NCBI RefSeq assembly: GCF_003473295.1
Contig: NZ_QRMP01000001.1
Span: 186,001-250,000, forward strand
Direction of reading: 5' to 3'
From: Parabacteroides sp. AM08-6
GTDB lineage: Bacteria > Bacteroidota > Bacteroidia > Bacteroidales > Tannerellaceae
Length of the DNA: 64,000 bases
Each line of letters starts with the position of its first letter. Position 1 is the stretch's first letter. The position numbers were made by a program, and so were the translations under genes. Shown piece by piece: positions 30,196-39,945 of the stretch. The notes beneath the pieces were generated by a model. The model did not search any database and had not been told where the DNA came from. It worked only from the letters and a program-made list of their open reading frames with translations.

Positions 30196-31089
30196 ATGGC
30201 AGACATAAATTTAAAAGGTATGGGGGTGGCTTTAATCACCCCGTTTAAAGAAGACGAAAGTGTAGACTATGAGGCTTTAGGTAAACTTGTAGACTACCAA
30301 GTGCAGAATGGAACCGACTATTTGGTTGTGTTGGGTACTACTGCTGAAACTCCTACTCTCACCGAAGAAGAAAAGAAGCATATCATCGAACTTGTAGTAA
30401 CGAAGGTAAACGGGCGTATTCCTATCGTGCTTGGTTTGGGGGGTAATTGTACCCGCTCCATTGTCGAAAAACTGAAGAATGACAACTTTGACGGTATCGA
30501 TGCGATACTTTCCGTCGTACCTTATTACAATAAACCTTCACAGGAAGGCATCTATCAACATTACAAGGCTATAGCTGAAGCTACAACACTTCCGATTGTA
30601 TTATATAATGTACCGGGACGTACAGGTGTAAATATGACGGCCGAAACAACTTTGCGCATTGCTCGTGAATTTAAGAATGTTGTTGCTGTAAAAGAAGCAT
30701 CCGGCAATATTACGCAAATGGATGATATCATCAAAAACAAACCTGCCAATTTTAATGTGATTTCAGGTGATGATGGCGTTGCGTTTCCCCTTATAACATT
30801 GGGGGCTATCGGAGTGATTTCCGTAATAGGAAATGCTTTCCCGCGTGAATTTAGCCGTATGGTACGGTTGGCACTTGCCGGTGATTATGAAAGTGCGCGT
30901 ACGATTCATCATAGTTTTACGGAATTGTTCAGTTTGTTGTTTGTGGATGGTAACCCTGCCGGAGCAAAAAGTATGTTGAATGCAATGGGATTTATTGAAA
31001 ACAAATTGCGTTTACCGCTGGTTCCGACCCGTATTACAACATTTGAGAAGATACGTGACGTACTGCGTCAATTGAGCATCAAGTGCTAA
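30196..31089 (+). CDS. dapA: 4-hydroxy-tetrahydrodipicolinate synthase
   Basis: 297 residues, TIM barrel. VLGTTAETPTLTEEE carries the Thr-Thr pair, LYNVPGRTGVNM the catalytic Tyr, and VVAVKEASGN the Schiff-base Lys. It condenses pyruvate with aspartate semialdehyde in lysine and diaminopimelate synthesis. Confidence 0.97.
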   Translation: MADINLKGMGVALITPFKEDESVDYEALGKLVDYQVQNGTDYLVVLGTTAETPTLTEEEKKHIIELVVTKVNGRIPIVLGLGGNCTRSIVEKLKNDNFDGIDAILSVVPYYNKPSQEGIYQHYKAIAEATTLPIVLYNVPGRTGVNMTAETTLRIAREFKNVVAVKEASGNITQMDDIIKNKPANFNVISGDDGVAFPLITLGAIGVISVIGNAFPREFSRMVRLALAGDYESARTIHHSFTELFSLLFVDGNPAGAKSMLNAMGFIENKLRLPLVPTRITTFEKIRDVLRQLSIKC

Positions 31090-31111
31090 ATTTTTGTTCC
31101 GAATGTATGAG

Positions 31112-31133
31112 CAGTGCCACTACGGTGGCACTG
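31112..31133. terminator. hairpin after dapA
   Basis: CAGTGCCAC pairs with GTGGCACTG around a 4-base loop, 22 bases after the dapA stop. A T8 run (31150-31157) lies further on, so the termination is plausible but not textbook. The next gene is convergent. Confidence 0.6.
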
Positions 31134-31180
31134 GGAACTTGTTTCAGTGTTTTTTTTACCACAGTTTTTCGGGTGAGTTG

Positions 31181-32368
31181 CTATGCTTGTGTTCGTTTTG
31201 CTTTGGCCCAAGCTCCGTTTCCCTTATTCCGGGCTAAGTAGAAAAATCCACAAATCACATTTATATTCATGAAGGTGAAGTAATAGGGTACAAACAGTAA
31301 CTTATTTCGTGTGTTATGTTGCTCCATTTTATATCCAGCAAAAGCAGCTCCGTAAAAGAATATTTGTAATATCAACAGGGTGACATATAAAGGATTACCC
31401 GTATAGGCCAGTACGAGATTTAGTGGGAAGAGTAAAAACAATATCAAAGGAGTTATTGTCCATCTTAATACGCGATGACTTATAAATTGAAAACTAAATA
31501 TCCCATACCGGAATATATTGAACAAACTACGTAGGCGCCAAACGGACTGTAGGCCACCGGCTGCAATCCGTATTTTTCTTTTTTCCTCTTCTTTCATATT
31601 GAGTGAAGCGCTTTCCGTGGCATAAGCTTCTTTGCAATAGGCAATTTTATATCCTTTGCTGACTATACGGAGCGAAAGAATGAAATCGTCTAATAGAGTA
31701 TCCGATGGCATTTGTTCAAATAGTTTTGTCTGTATGGCAAATAGCTCTCCGGCTGCTCCGGCAGTCGAGTAGAGCCGGTCATCGAGTCTTTTTAGTGTCG
31801 ATTCATATTTCCAATATAATCCTTCTCCTGCAGTTGCTCCTTGCGCAGTCTGGATATCGACTCGTTTTTCTCCTGCAACACATCCGACTTTCGGATTCGA
31901 GAATTGACGAACAATTTCTATTATTGCTTCCTTGTTCAACATCGTATTTGCATCAGTAAAAATGACGTATGGAGTTGAAATATACATCATACCCCGGTTT
32001 AACGCCGCGGTTTTGCCTTTCCGTTCCGGAGTGTGCAATATGGTCACATCGGCATATGCTTTTAGAAATTCGTTGGTGTTGTCATCGGAACCATCTGTTA
32101 CCCAGACGATATGAAGCTTGTCTGCCGGATAATTCAATTCATCGCAATTCGCCATTTTTTTATCGACAATCTCTTCTTCGTTATAGGCAGCAATGAAAAG
32201 TGTAACGTCCGGTAAAGAGGCAGGCAATGATAACTGAACGGGTTTACAGAACAGTTCTTTTATTTTTACAAGCAGATATAATAATATGCCATATCCGGCG
32301 TAGGTATAGAAGACGATGAATAGTCCAATCCAAAATAAAAGAGAAAAAATGAAATACGTTTGCCCCAT
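31181..32368 (-). CDS. membrane glycosyltransferase, family 2
   Basis: 395 residues. N-terminal helix (~7-35), GT-A domain with LFIAAYNEEEIVDKKM, VWVTDGSDDNTNEF, FTDANTMLN (the D-x-D equivalent) and later ESASLNMKEEEKRKIRIAAG, then three or four C-terminal helices. The layout is that of processive or lipid-linked GT2 enzymes. It stands at the edge of the polysaccharide locus, divergent from the UDP-xylose synthase gene. Confidence 0.88.
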   Translation of the reverse strand: MGQTYFIFSLLFWIGLFIVFYTYAGYGILLYLLVKIKELFCKPVQLSLPASLPDVTLFIAAYNEEEIVDKKMANCDELNYPADKLHIVWVTDGSDDNTNEFLKAYADVTILHTPERKGKTAALNRGMMYISTPYVIFTDANTMLNKEAIIEIVRQFSNPKVGCVAGEKRVDIQTAQGATAGEGLYWKYESTLKRLDDRLYSTAGAAGELFAIQTKLFEQMPSDTLLDDFILSLRIVSKGYKIAYCKEAYATESASLNMKEEEKRKIRIAAGGLQSVWRLRSLFNIFRYGIFSFQFISHRVLRWTITPLILFLLFPLNLVLAYTGNPLYVTLLILQIFFYGAAFAGYKMEQHNTRNKLLFVPYYFTFMNINVICGFFYLARNKGNGAWAKAKRTQA

Positions 32369-32406
32369 AGTATATAACTTAATTTGTATTTAGTGTTTGA
32401 AGAGTA

Positions 32407-32518
32407 CAAAAATAGTGGCTTTTTGTATACCCTTATGTAATAGGATTGATTATTTTTTAAGAGAATATATAATTTTCAAGCATTATTTTAAAATACTTTT
32501 GGAATTATCGTATATTTG
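32407..32518. promoter_or_regulatory. divergent promoters of the GT2 gene and the UDP-xylose synthase arm
   Basis: Minus strand TATTTTTG (32414-32407) lies about 40 bases before the GT2 start. Plus strand TATATTTG (32511-32518) lies 47 bases before the UDP-xylose synthase start. The 197-bp region holds nothing else that I can see. Confidence 0.5.
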
Positions 32519-32565
32519 CGACCAAATGATTGATAAACGACAAAAAACAATTCTAGGGTAAAATA

Positions 32566-33504
32566 ATGAAATCTATACTAGTGACGGGAGGGGCAGGATT
32601 TATAGGCTCGCATTTATGTAAACGTTTGTTGAATGAAGGAAATAAAGTAATATGCCTGGACAATTACTTTACAGGTTCAAAAAAACTTGTTCAAGATTTG
32701 CTAAGTTGTCCCAACTTTCGATTGGAAGAACATGATGTAACGCATCCATATCAGAAAAGATTCGATATAGATGAGATATATAATCTGGCCTGTCCGGCTT
32801 CGCCAATCCATTACCAGTTTGATCCGATTCAAACATTCAGGACCTCTGTTTTGGGAGCTATCAATATGCTTGATTTGGCATGTTGTTGCAATGCAAAAAT
32901 ATTGCAGGCTTCTACGAGTGAGGTTTACGGTGACCCGGTTGTGCATCCGCAGACCGAGACTTATTTGGGAAATGTGAATACAATCGGTATCCGTAGTTGC
33001 TATGACGAAGGCAAACGGGCTTCGGAAACACTTTTTATGGATTATCATCGGCAGAAGAAACTTCGTATAAAAATAATTCGCATATTTAATACGTATGGTC
33101 CTAATATGACGGTTCACGATGGAAGAGTGGTATCAAACTTCATAGTACAAGCCTTAAAGAATGAGGATATTACAGTTTATGGAACCGGTACGCAAACACG
33201 GAGTTTTCAGTATGTGGATGATTTAGTTGAAGGTATGATACGGATGATGTCGACAGAAGATGATTTTACAGGTCCGGTTAATATCGGTAATCCCGAAGAG
33301 TTTACGATGATTGAATTAGCACAACAAATTATACGTTTGACGGGTTCTCAATCTAAAATAGTATTTCGTCCTTTACCCTCAGATGACCCGAGACAGAGAA
33401 AGCCTGATATTTCTTTAGCACAAAAAAAACTGGATGGTTGGAAGCCTACTGTTTCCTTAGAGGAAGGTTTGAAAAGAACAATCCAATATTTTCAGAATCT
33501 ATAA
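32566..33504 (+). CDS. UDP-glucuronate decarboxylase (UDP-xylose synthase)
   Basis: 312 residues, extended [22 protein letters not shown] binds [19 protein letters not shown] holds the Tyr-x3-Lys in the form typical of UXS, and [19 protein letters not shown] is characteristic of the family. It makes UDP-xylose from UDP-glucuronate. It is the first gene of the plus-strand arm, so the polymer probably contains xylose. No UDP-glucose dehydrogenase is in the window. Confidence 0.9.
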   Translation: MKSILVTGGAGFIGSHLCKRLLNEGNKVICLDNYFTGSKKLVQDLLSCPNFRLEEHDVTHPYQKRFDIDEIYNLACPASPIHYQFDPIQTFRTSVLGAINMLDLACCCNAKILQASTSEVYGDPVVHPQTETYLGNVNTIGIRSCYDEGKRASETLFMDYHRQKKLRIKIIRIFNTYGPNMTVHDGRVVSNFIVQALKNEDITVYGTGTQTRSFQYVDDLVEGMIRMMSTEDDFTGPVNIGNPEEFTMIELAQQIIRLTGSQSKIVFRPLPSDDPRQRKPDISLAQKKLDGWKPTVSLEEGLKRTIQYFQNL

Positions 33505-33514
33505 ATCTTGCGAC

Positions 33515-34681
33515 ATGATTATTTTGAAAGCATTGGAGATACTCTTTTTTATCTGTTTCTCCATTAACATACTTTACTTATTCGTTTTTAGCCTTGCTTC
33601 TTTACGGAAAAAGAAAACTACAAAAACGGAAGGGAACATTGAGTTCCGCCGGATAGCTATATTGATACCAGCCTATAAAGAAGATAAAGTTATAATGGAA
33701 TGTGTGGAGTCCTGTTTATTACAGGATTATCCTAAAGGACAATATGATATTGTTGTTATATCTGATCAGATGAGTGACGAAACCAATGAAGAGTTGTCAG
33801 CATTGCCTATCATATTGGAAATTGTTCATTTTGAAAACAGTACGAAAGCTAAAGCACTCAATTTGGCAATGAGCCATTTGTCCGGATATGATATAGCGTT
33901 GATTCTGGATGCAGATAACATAATTTGTCCGGATTATCTTCGGCAAATTAATGAAAATACGTTTAATGAGTATGTCGTTGCTTACCAGACGCACCGGATT
34001 GCAAAAAATAAAAATACAAGTCTTGCTTATCTGGATGCAGTAAGTGAAGAAATCAACAATAGTATTTTTCGCCAAGGACATACTAATTTAGGATTATCGG
34101 CAGCTTTGATAGGTTCAGGAATGGCTTTTGATTATGAAGTGCTAAAGAAGGAACTTGCAGAGATTAATGCTGTCGGTGGTTTCGACCGTGCATTGGAGTT
34201 GACTTTATTTAAAATAGGAAAACGTATCGGTTATTTGCCGGACGCGTATGTTTTGGATGAAAAAATTCAAAATCAAAAAGATTTTGCTCGTCAGCGTCGG
34301 CGTTGGTTATCAGCTCAGACTCATTATTTGGTGCAATTCTTAGGTGATCTTCCTCATGCTATAATGAATAGAAATTGGGATTTTTGTGATAAGATGTTTC
34401 AACAGATGAGTATACCTCGTCTTCTTTTGTTGGGAGGAACCTTTATCATCGCTCTGCTTATTTCCTTCTTTTCTTTGGGGCTGGCAGTAAAATGGTGGAG
34501 CTTGTTGTTTATTCTTTTATTAGCTTTAGCAATAGCGATTCCACGAAAATTATATACGTCCCAATTGCTTGTTGCTGTGATAAAATTGCCGGAGACATTC
34601 TTTAATATGTTCTTGAACCTTTTTAAGTTGAAAGGGGCGAATAAAAAATTCATTCATACGGCACATGGTTCAAATAATTAA
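33515..34681 (+). CDS. membrane glycosyltransferase, family 2 (paralogue of 42867-44102)
   Basis: 388 residues. N-terminal helix, GT-A domain with AILIPAYKEDKVIMECVES, LILDADNIICPDYL (DxD region) and QRRRWLSAQ (Q/RxxRW), then C-terminal helices ending with FKLKGANKKFIHT. The Q/RxxRW motif is typical of processive synthases and their relatives. It shares long identical runs with the minus-strand GT2 gene at 42867-44102. Starts 10 bases after the UXS gene. Confidence 0.9.
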   Translation: MIILKALEILFFICFSINILYLFVFSLASLRKKKTTKTEGNIEFRRIAILIPAYKEDKVIMECVESCLLQDYPKGQYDIVVISDQMSDETNEELSALPIILEIVHFENSTKAKALNLAMSHLSGYDIALILDADNIICPDYLRQINENTFNEYVVAYQTHRIAKNKNTSLAYLDAVSEEINNSIFRQGHTNLGLSAALIGSGMAFDYEVLKKELAEINAVGGFDRALELTLFKIGKRIGYLPDAYVLDEKIQNQKDFARQRRRWLSAQTHYLVQFLGDLPHAIMNRNWDFCDKMFQQMSIPRLLLLGGTFIIALLISFFSLGLAVKWWSLLFILLLALAIAIPRKLYTSQLLVAVIKLPETFFNMFLNLFKLKGANKKFIHTAHGSNN

Positions 34682-34699
34682 AAGTAGAGGATAAATGAT

Positions 34700-36490
34700 A
34701 TGTTTATAGGTCGATGGAATAAAGGAGATGAACTTCCTGAAATGGCCGGAATGAACCGGAAGGATGGATTGATATATAGTGGTTCGTGTTCATTTTTTGA
34801 ACAGAATGAAGTGAAAATCTGGTTTTTTGGTGAGCTTTATAATAAAAGAACCTTATGTTGCTTCCTGGAAAATAATGCAGAAGCATTTTGGGATGTGTAC
34901 AATAGAAAAGGATTGGAAGGCATTGCATGTCTGGATGGGGCTTTTACTTGTATATTAAAAAAACCAGATACGATTTTGTTAGTCCGTGATCATCATGGTT
35001 TGTCGGAGCAGGTATATTATAATGATACTTATTTTGCATCATCTCTTTCTTTGTTGAGGATGACTCAGGGGTTTGATACGACTCCGGATTATCAGTCGCT
35101 GGCTACATTTTTGTCGGTGGGCTATATTGGTGTTCCTCATTCAGCTTTTAAGACTGTTCGTAAGCTGGGTGGAGGTGAGACCATACAGGCTAAAAATGGT
35201 CGTTTGGAATGCCATTCTTTATATAATACAACTTTGATAGAACCGGCCACATCGAATAAAACATTGGATGAATGTGCAGATGAATATGCTGCATTGCATG
35301 CAGAAGCGATAAAGAAACGTATTGGACAAAGTTCTAATGTGGGTATTTTGTTAAGCGGAGGGTATGATTCCGGATGTAATCTGGCTGCTTTACGCTCTTT
35401 CTATAAAGGGGATATTCATTCTTTCTCCATAGGATTCAAAGGAGATAATTGGACGGAGTTGCCTTTGGCCCGGTGCATGTCGGATACTTTTCATACAAAA
35501 CATACCGAATACGAAATCGACGGAAGTGAGATAGATGCTCTACCGGATATTATACAGTATTTGGGTGATCCTTTTGTTGAAGGCGGCTTGATGGTAAATT
35601 ATTCTGTAATGAAATTGGTTAGTGCGAACCGGCCGGATGTACTGTTAGGTGGTGATGGTAACGACCAGTATTTCGGGACATCAGGACGTGAGGTTGCTTT
35701 GCATTATCTTATTTCCCGTTATGGAATAAAGCCTTTTGCGAAATTGTTGTATGGTTTGCTGAATCGCTCCATGTTTGACAAAGACACTGAATTCTATCGG
35801 ATACGTTTTCATTTGGATAAAATATTGCACATATTGGATGGTGATTTATTCGGTTTTTCCTCTTTCCAGTTAAAGCAATTATTAAAAGAGCCTGTTCAGA
35901 ACAGGGCTTCTTCTATTTCTGCTGATATTCGTAGTTTTGAACATTTATATACACAACATCAATATAAGGGTGATATTGAGAAAATAATTAATCAGGTCAT
36001 ATTATTTAAGGCCTCGAAGTTGGCGGATATGTTTGGGAATCATTTGACATTCCCTTATATGGATTTGGACTTGTATAATTTTATAATGAAACTTCCTGTC
36101 TCATATAAATGTAAAGGTGAAAGTGTTTCCAGCATAGCTAAGGGGCAGGGAGCTTCCAAATTTTTATTGAAGTATCATTATAAATCCATGTTGCCGGAAG
36201 TCATCACATCGAAAAAGAAACAGGGTGGATTTGCTCCAATGCCTATTTTTTTCAAAGATGATGACCAGCGGAATCGGATTGCGGATTATATTCTGAGTTC
36301 TTCTGTTGTTTCTGACTTTTTAAACAAAAAAGCTGTCGAACATTTTATTAATCGGTATGATAAGGAGGAACGTGAAGGTGGCAACTGGTTCTGGTATCGA
36401 CAAAATCGGGCTATACAGTATTTTAATTTGCTGGCGTTGGCGGTTTGGTGGGATGAATTTGTAAAGCAGAAATCGGTATCATTAATATAA
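34700..36490 (+). CDS. asparagine-synthetase-like enzyme lacking the glutaminase Cys
   Basis: 596 residues. The N-terminal half has the class II amidotransferase layout (FFGELYNKRTL, LDGAFTCIL, LLVRDHHGL), but the protein starts MFIG, so the obligatory Cys at position 2 is absent, as is the HRGPD-like block. No alternative start supplies it. The synthetase half is intact: ILLSGGYDSGCNLAAL is the ATP-binding loop and LLGGDGNDQYFG is the second motif. It should activate a carboxylate and join it to ammonia or another amine, possibly on a sugar acid of the polymer. This function is inference. Confidence 0.85.
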   Translation: MFIGRWNKGDELPEMAGMNRKDGLIYSGSCSFFEQNEVKIWFFGELYNKRTLCCFLENNAEAFWDVYNRKGLEGIACLDGAFTCILKKPDTILLVRDHHGLSEQVYYNDTYFASSLSLLRMTQGFDTTPDYQSLATFLSVGYIGVPHSAFKTVRKLGGGETIQAKNGRLECHSLYNTTLIEPATSNKTLDECADEYAALHAEAIKKRIGQSSNVGILLSGGYDSGCNLAALRSFYKGDIHSFSIGFKGDNWTELPLARCMSDTFHTKHTEYEIDGSEIDALPDIIQYLGDPFVEGGLMVNYSVMKLVSANRPDVLLGGDGNDQYFGTSGREVALHYLISRYGIKPFAKLLYGLLNRSMFDKDTEFYRIRFHLDKILHILDGDLFGFSSFQLKQLLKEPVQNRASSISADIRSFEHLYTQHQYKGDIEKIINQVILFKASKLADMFGNHLTFPYMDLDLYNFIMKLPVSYKCKGESVSSIAKGQGASKFLLKYHYKSMLPEVITSKKKQGGFAPMPIFFKDDDQRNRIADYILSSSVVSDFLNKKAVEHFINRYDKEEREGGNWFWYRQNRAIQYFNLLALAVWWDEFVKQKSVSLI

Positions 36491-36497
36491 CATCGGT

Positions 36498-37940
36498 ATG
36501 TCTGTCAAACAACAAGCTACAACGAGTGTTTTTTGGAGTGCCGTGGAACGTTTTTCTGTTCAGGGTATACAATTTTTGTTGAGTATCATCATTGCCCGGC
36601 TCTTGTTGCCCACTGATTATGGTTTGATAGCCATGCTCAGTATATTTATGGCCATAGCTCAGACTTTTATAGATAGTGGTTTTGCAAATGCACTGATACA
36701 GAAAAAGGATAGAACAGAGGTGGATTATAGTACCGTGTTTTATTTTAACATCGTGATATCTGCTATAATCTATTTGTTATTGTATGCAGCCGCTCCTTCC
36801 ATCGCCGGATTTTATAATGAAGATGCGTTGGTCTCTATTACTCGTGTGGTAGGAATTACTCTTATTGTCAATTCGTTTGGAATTGTTCAACAGGCAAAAA
36901 TGACTGTAAACTTGGATTTTAAACGATTGGCAATAGCCTCTTTGTTATCAGTGATAATAAGTGGTATAGTAGGGGTAACATTGGCCTATATGGATTTTGG
37001 TGCCTGGGCGCTTGTTTATCAATCATTGTTAAATAATTTGCTGCGAGTTATTTTTGTTTGGATTTTTTCGGGATGGAAACCTATGCTGTGTTTTTCGAAG
37101 GAATCGTTTAAGGGATTGTTTTCTTTTGGGTCAAAATTACTGGCATCTTCATTATTGCATACTATTTATACAAATCTGTATACGTTGATAATAGGGAAAA
37201 AGTTCTCTGCAGGAGATCTTGGTTTTTATAACCGGGCTTTTACGTTGGCACAGTTTCCCTCTACCAACTTGACGAATGTTATTGTAAGGGCTGTTTATCC
37301 TATTCAATGCCGGTTGCAAGATGATGCGGAACAATTGAATAGTATTTTTCTTAAATATCTGCGCATGGCTTGTTTCTTGATTTTTCCTGTCATGATAGGT
37401 CTTTGTGCGTTAGCAGAACCGTTGGTACGGTTGCTACTGACAGACAAGTGGCTTCCGGCCGTTCCACTGCTACAAATAATGTGTATAGCTTTTATGTGGG
37501 ACCCGATTATGAAAATAAATCATAATATGCTGAATGTTAAAGGGCGTTCTGATTATTTTTTGTATGCAGAAATACTAAAAAAAGTCATTGCTTTCACTAT
37601 ATTGTTTTCAACTGTTCCGTATGGTGTGAAAATTATGTGTATAGGACTTATTCTTTATGCTATGGCAGATATGCTTATTATATCCTTTTATGTATGGAAA
37701 GTAACTAGGATTAGCCTTTCTACACAAATGAAAGTATTACTGCCGGTTATTTTATTTTCTTTCTCATTAGGAGGAGTCATGTATGCTTGCACATTACTGC
37801 CATTTCCTCCTATAGGAATGGTTTTAATTGGTGGGTGCTTGGGGGGTATCTATTATATAGGAGGAGCATATTGTCTTAAATTGAAAGAAATCAGTATGCT
37901 ATATTCTGTGATACATGGTTTTTGGAATAGGAAGGGATAG
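36498..37940 (+). CDS. polysaccharide flippase (MOP/Wzx type)
   Basis: 480 residues with about fourteen membrane helices. The start (TTSVFWSAVERFSVQGIQFL), ARLLLPTDYGLIAMLSIF and QKKDRTEVDYSTVFYFN are typical of the WzxC-like branch. It moves lipid-linked repeat units across the inner membrane, where Wzy (44106-45566) can polymerise them. It follows the asparagine-synthetase-like gene by 7 bases and ends the plus-strand arm. Confidence 0.92.
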   Translation: MSVKQQATTSVFWSAVERFSVQGIQFLLSIIIARLLLPTDYGLIAMLSIFMAIAQTFIDSGFANALIQKKDRTEVDYSTVFYFNIVISAIIYLLLYAAAPSIAGFYNEDALVSITRVVGITLIVNSFGIVQQAKMTVNLDFKRLAIASLLSVIISGIVGVTLAYMDFGAWALVYQSLLNNLLRVIFVWIFSGWKPMLCFSKESFKGLFSFGSKLLASSLLHTIYTNLYTLIIGKKFSAGDLGFYNRAFTLAQFPSTNLTNVIVRAVYPIQCRLQDDAEQLNSIFLKYLRMACFLIFPVMIGLCALAEPLVRLLLTDKWLPAVPLLQIMCIAFMWDPIMKINHNMLNVKGRSDYFLYAEILKKVIAFTILFSTVPYGVKIMCIGLILYAMADMLIISFYVWKVTRISLSTQMKVLLPVILFSFSLGGVMYACTLLPFPPIGMVLIGGCLGGIYYIGGAYCLKLKEISMLYSVIHGFWNRKG

Positions 37941-37984
37941 TTTTGGATAGTTATACAAAATGAGATTTGTTAATTGATAGAACG

Positions 37985-38010
37985 TTTTGTCGACAAAATA
38001 GATTTTTTTT
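37985..38010. terminator. weak terminator between the converging EPS arms
   Basis: A 14-base palindrome, TTTTGTCGACAAAA, followed by T8. The stem is short, so efficiency is uncertain. Confidence 0.4.
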
Positions 38011-38030
38011 AATTGACAGGTATGCGTTTC

Positions 38031-39038
38031 TTATTTATTGCCAAGTATGAGAATACGCGTTAGTTTCCATTTCTTTCCTAGCATTCCTATTATAACAGGA
38101 AATAATATTGCAATTCCTAAGGCAAACAAGAAAACCGGAATTTCTGAATGAATACCAAAACGTGATAGCAGGATACGTCCGCCGGATGTTCCAAAACCAT
38201 GGTATAGATAAATGACATATGCATAACTCCCTAGCCAAGTGAAAATCTTAAAAGAATGTTTTTGATGGAGTAATAAAAGTAATAGTGTCATAACCCAGAT
38301 TGGCTTTAGCCATTGATATAAATGAATTTCTGCTATTGGAGAGAACCATTCGAATTGTAAAAGGATAATACCTATTAGAGCCAGAATAGAATATCCCCAT
38401 TGTTTTTGTACAACAAATAATTTTTCTGAAAATCGATTAGCTCCCATTCCTATCATAAAATAAGGGAATAGAGCGATTGCACCCTTAAAACTGAACAAAT
38501 TTGGTATGGTAGGGGGCATAATCTCTTTTGAAACAATAGCTCCTATATAAGCAATGATTATGCAGATGAGCCAACTTTGTACTCGATTTGCCCATTTTTG
38601 AATATCGATAACTGCGGCGCATGTGAACATGATGAAAAGAGACGGTAGATACCAGTAAATAGTATACGGGAAGATGTATATTCGCCAAATTTCAGATAAA
38701 TGTCCTTTGTTATTTGTTCCGGGAATTATATATTGAACCAGAAAATACAAAGTTGCTGCGACAGCCATAGGAATAAATAGACGGTAAACTTTCTTTTTCA
38801 AGAATTTCTTTAACATATCCTTTTGAATGGGCCTTATCGCATAGACCCATCCGGCAATGGCTGTGAACAACGGCATTTGAATATAATCAATCCATAAATA
38901 TAAATAACGCCAAGGTGAGGGGAAGTCTATTCTCATTCCACCTTCCGGAGTTGAGCCTATAACATGGCCGATTACTACGAGTAGAATCGCAAATCCACGT
39001 AAAGTTTCAATTGATGCGACTTTTTGCTGAACATTCAT
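38031..39038 (-). CDS. acyltransferase 3 family membrane protein
   Basis: 335 residues from Met at 39038, where VASIETLRGFAILLVVIGHV (the family's first helix with its catalytic His) begins just after; a longer frame from 39098 would overlap the preceding gene by 37 bases. About ten membrane helices. Such proteins transfer acetyl or succinyl groups to sugars of surface polysaccharides. It is the last gene of the minus-strand EPS operon. Confidence 0.87.
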   Translation of the reverse strand: MNVQQKVASIETLRGFAILLVVIGHVIGSTPEGGMRIDFPSPWRYLYLWIDYIQMPLFTAIAGWVYAIRPIQKDMLKKFLKKKVYRLFIPMAVAATLYFLVQYIIPGTNNKGHLSEIWRIYIFPYTIYWYLPSLFIMFTCAAVIDIQKWANRVQSWLICIIIAYIGAIVSKEIMPPTIPNLFSFKGAIALFPYFMIGMGANRFSEKLFVVQKQWGYSILALIGIILLQFEWFSPIAEIHLYQWLKPIWVMTLLLLLLHQKHSFKIFTWLGSYAYVIYLYHGFGTSGGRILLSRFGIHSEIPVFLFALGIAILFPVIIGMLGKKWKLTRILILGNK

Positions 39039-39061
39039 AGGGGGAAGCTTTTTTAATTGTT

Positions 39062-39940
39062 TTATATATGGATTTTGTCCATGAAACCATGGAAACAACC
39101 TTTAAGAAAAGATTTAAGCATAGCTTTTTCTCTATGTATTGAATATAAGAGAATGTTTTTGGGAATAACAATAGTTATCTGATAAGACAATGCCATCAAT
39201 TTGTTCATAAAAGAATAGTTACGACGTGCAAATAAAATTCGACTTCGAGTCAGATAATATAGTCGGAATGAAGACCCGCGCTTAATAGTCATGCTTTCTT
39301 TATGAAAAATGCAGGCTGCAGGTTCATACCAGGTTTCATAGCCAGCCCGTTGTAATTGGCAACTCCAATCAAGTTCTTCGTAGAAGAGAAAGTAAGATTC
39401 TGTCATTGCGCCAACTTCCTCTATGATTTTTCGTGAAGTCATGACACAAGCTCCGTGAATTGCATCTGTAGGGTGAGCTATGTCGTATTGTCCATTGTCT
39501 TTTTGATTTAACCCAATCAAATTATAACTCACCCGTATTGGATTAGCCGCTATGTATCCTGCGTATTGGATGGTATCCTTTTTATATTCATATTTGATTT
39601 TAGGAGAAACAGCACCTATTCTGTCAGATGACTGTAGTCTGTCGACTAATGCCTTTAGAAAAGGAGCCGAGATGGTAATATCATTATTAATGTATACAAT
39701 ATATTCACCTGTAGCATACTGATACCCTAAATTATTTCCTCCTGAAAAACCTAAGTTTTTATCACTGCATACTACTGTCACATTGGCTAGTGATTTTTTG
39801 AGTAAAGGGCCATCACCGTTTGGAGAGGCATTGTCTACTACAATAATCTCAAAAGGAAAGTCTTCAAATTGCTGAAGACTTTCTATCAATTCACAAGTAT
39901 CTTTGTATCCATTATAATTTATGGTGATAAGTGAAACCAT
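39062..39940 (-). CDS. glycosyltransferase family 2, rhamnosyl/N-glycosyl type
   Basis: 292 residues. VSLITINYNGYKDTCELIES, VVDNASPNGDGPLLKK, LGFSGGNNLGYQYATG and YIVYINNDI (metal site) are the usual WbbL-like blocks, followed by FLFYEELDWSCQLQRAGYE. No membrane domain except a weakly hydrophobic C-terminus. It would add one sugar to the lipid-linked repeat unit. Starts 5 bases downstream of the acetyltransferase gene. Confidence 0.9.
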   Translation of the reverse strand: MVSLITINYNGYKDTCELIESLQQFEDFPFEIIVVDNASPNGDGPLLKKSLANVTVVCSDKNLGFSGGNNLGYQYATGEYIVYINNDITISAPFLKALVDRLQSSDRIGAVSPKIKYEYKKDTIQYAGYIAANPIRVSYNLIGLNQKDNGQYDIAHPTDAIHGACVMTSRKIIEEVGAMTESYFLFYEELDWSCQLQRAGYETWYEPAACIFHKESMTIKRGSSFRLYYLTRSRILFARRNYSFMNKLMALSYQITIVIPKNILLYSIHREKAMLKSFLKGCFHGFMDKIHI

Positions 39941-39945
39941 ATCTG

